Source of the DNA: Methanobacteriaceae archaeon
Lineage (GTDB): Archaea > Methanobacteriota > Methanobacteria > Methanobacteriales > Methanobacteriaceae
Assembly (NCBI GenBank): GCA_030693105.1
Contig: JAUYBK010000235.1
Location: 1-5,220, forward strand
Direction of reading: 5' to 3'
DNA length: 5,220 nucleotides
Of the stretch, positions 3,943-5,220 are shown piece after piece (position 1 is the first letter of the stretch; each line of letters starts with the position of its first letter). The notes under the pieces were generated by a model. The model did no database searches. It was given only the letters and a program-made list of their open reading frames with translations, and was not told the DNA's origin. The translations under genes and the position numbers were made by a program.

Positions 3943-5220
3943 ATGACCCGCATAGCCATACTAGACCAGGACCGCTGTCGGCCCAAAAAGTGCAACTATG
4001 TCTGCCTGGATTACTGTCCCGGCGTCCGCATGGACGAGGACACCATTACCATTGACGCAAAAACCAACAAACCCATAATATCCGAAGAATTGTGTGCCGG
4101 GTGTGGTATATGTACCAACCGCTGCCCCTTCCAGGCAGTGAACATCATAAACCTCCCCGAGGCACTGGAGGAACCCATCCACCGCTACGGGCAGAACCAG
4201 TTCGAACTCTTCGGCCTGCCTCAGGTAAGGGAAGGCACCGTGGTGGGACTGTTGGGCCCCAACGGTATCGGAAAGTCAACCATCATCCGCATACTCTCCG
4301 GGGAGTTACCGGCCAACCTGGGCGACTTTGAAAGGGAAGCCTCCTGGGAAGATTTGATAAACTTCTTTAAAGGTTCCCAAATGCAGCAGTACTTCCAGAA
4401 ACTCTCCCAGGACCAGGTTAAGGTAGTGCACAAACCCCAAATGGTGGACATGCTCCCCCAATTCGTCACGGGTCAGGTTAAGGACCTTTTAGAGAAAGTT
4501 AACGAAAGAGGACAATTGGAAGAGGTTAAAGAGGCCCTGCAATTAGAACCCTTTCTGGAGAGGGAAATAAAAAACTTGAGTGGTGGTGAACTGCAGAGGG
4601 TGGCCATTGCCGCGGCAGTGCTCCGGGAAGCCGACTTTTACTACTTTGACGAACCCACCAGCTGGCTGGACGTTAGGCAGAGACTCAACGCGGTACGGGT
4701 TATTCGCAAATTAGCAGAGGAGGGTAAATCTATTCTAGTAATTGAACACGACCTGGCAGCTTTAGATGCCCTCTCCGACTACATACACATCCTTTACGGA
4801 CACCCCGGTGCCTACGGAGTGGTATCTCATCTGAGGGGAGTTAGGGTGGGAATAAACACCTACATCGGCGGTTTCTTAAGAGAAGAGAATGTGCGATTCC
4901 GTAAACAGCCCATTGAATTCCAGGTCCGGCCCCCCACTCCCGAAACAGATGCTGAAACTTTGGCTGACTACAGCACCCTTAAAAAATCCTTCAAAGGATT
5001 TTCACTGGAAGTGGCCGAGGGCGAAGTGCAGCACGACGAGATCATAACGGCTTTCGGTCCCAACGGTATTGGAAAGACTACCTTTGCCAAGATGCTGGCC
5101 GGAGTAACCAAGCCCGACCAGGGTAAGATACAAAAAAAGGTGGAGTTCTCCTACAAACCCCAGTATTTAACCTCCGAATTTGAAGGCACCGTGCAGGAGT
5201 TTCTCTACACCAACACCTCC
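3943..5220 (+). CDS. ABCE1 / RNase L inhibitor homologue, ribosome-recycling ATPase (C-terminus missing)
   Basis: The first 426 residues of a family usually near 590 long; the frame is open at the window edge. Known: cytoplasmic ABCE1 splits ribosomes into subunits after termination or rescue, with aRF1 or Pelota, and stays on the small subunit. Seen in order: an Fe-S domain with eight cysteines (C12, C17, C21, C25 and C51, C54, C57, C61, the latter as CxxCxxCxxxCP); the HRYG aromatic loop at 80-83; NBD1 with Walker A GPNGIGKST at 105-113, Q-loop Q166, signature LSGGELQ at 212-218, Walker B ending D236-E237, D-loop SWLD at 240-243 and switch H269; a hinge; then NBD2 with Walker A GPNGIGKTT at 372-380 and Q-loop Q407. 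The second signature and hinge parts lie beyond the edge. The helix-loop-helix insert is around 140-155. ATG 3943 is chosen because MxRIAxxDxDxC matches family N-termini; GTG 3937 is possible. Codons here favour C endings, unlike the histone. Confidence 0.97.
   Translation, partial: MTRIAILDQDRCRPKKCNYVCLDYCPGVRMDEDTITIDAKTNKPIISEELCAGCGICTNRCPFQAVNIINLPEALEEPIHRYGQNQFELFGLPQVREGTVVGLLGPNGIGKSTIIRILSGELPANLGDFEREASWEDLINFFKGSQMQQYFQKLSQDQVKVVHKPQMVDMLPQFVTGQVKDLLEKVNERGQLEEVKEALQLEPFLEREIKNLSGGELQRVAIAAAVLREADFYYFDEPTSWLDVRQRLNAVRVIRKLAEEGKSILVIEHDLAALDALSDYIHILYGHPGAYGVVSHLRGVRVGINTYIGGFLREENVRFRKQPIEFQVRPPTPETDAETLADYSTLKKSFKGFSLEVAEGEVQHDEIITAFGPNGIGKTTFAKMLAGVTKPDQGKIQKKVEFSYKPQYLTSEFEGTVQEFLYTNTS

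Noticed and set aside
3961..4469. Three open frames (minus 3961-4182, plus 4092-4331, minus 4221-4469)
   Set aside because: All overlap the ABCE1 Fe-S domain and first ATPase domain in other frames; none shows a domain or initiation signal.

Overview
The window reads as a mesophilic-type methanogenic archaeon, most likely of the order Methanobacteriales. The support is an HMf-type archaeal histone, an archaeal ABCE1 ribosome-recycling ATPase, GGTGA-type Shine-Dalgarno sites before most genes, AT-rich TATA promoters, and a T-rich tract in place of a hairpin terminator after the histone. The order-level call is an inference from protein style, not from a marker gene search.

Left half (1-2899), minus strand: three genes packed as one probable operon, transcribed right to left. 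First is a PEBP/YbhB-type small protein (2899-2441). Next, after 18 bp, comes a GT-C/GT39-like polytopic membrane glycosyltransferase that begins at a TTG codon (2422-752). Last, after 29 bp, is a KH-domain plus PP-loop ATPase with a CxxC pair, which runs off the left edge (722-1). The spacing suggests co-transcription, but the three products have no obvious common pathway.

Middle (2900-3169): a 270 bp AT-rich divergent promoter region between the minus-strand operon and the histone gene. It has a TATA-like element for each direction, several short palindromes, and a 14 bp motif present near both promoters.

Right half (3170-5220), plus strand: the histone gene, a T-rich terminator, a small two-helix membrane protein of unknown function, a 211 bp intergenic stretch with a hairpin-like inverted repeat, and the first 426 codons of ABCE1 (open at the right edge). 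Histone (chromatin) and ABCE1 (ribosome recycling) are housekeeping genes and probably separately transcribed.

I do not see a new defence, mobile or biosynthetic system. There are no CRISPR repeats, transposase, integrase, tRNA or rRNA. The points most worth following up are the KH/PP-loop protein, the shared motif in the divergent promoter region, and the inverted repeat upstream of ABCE1.
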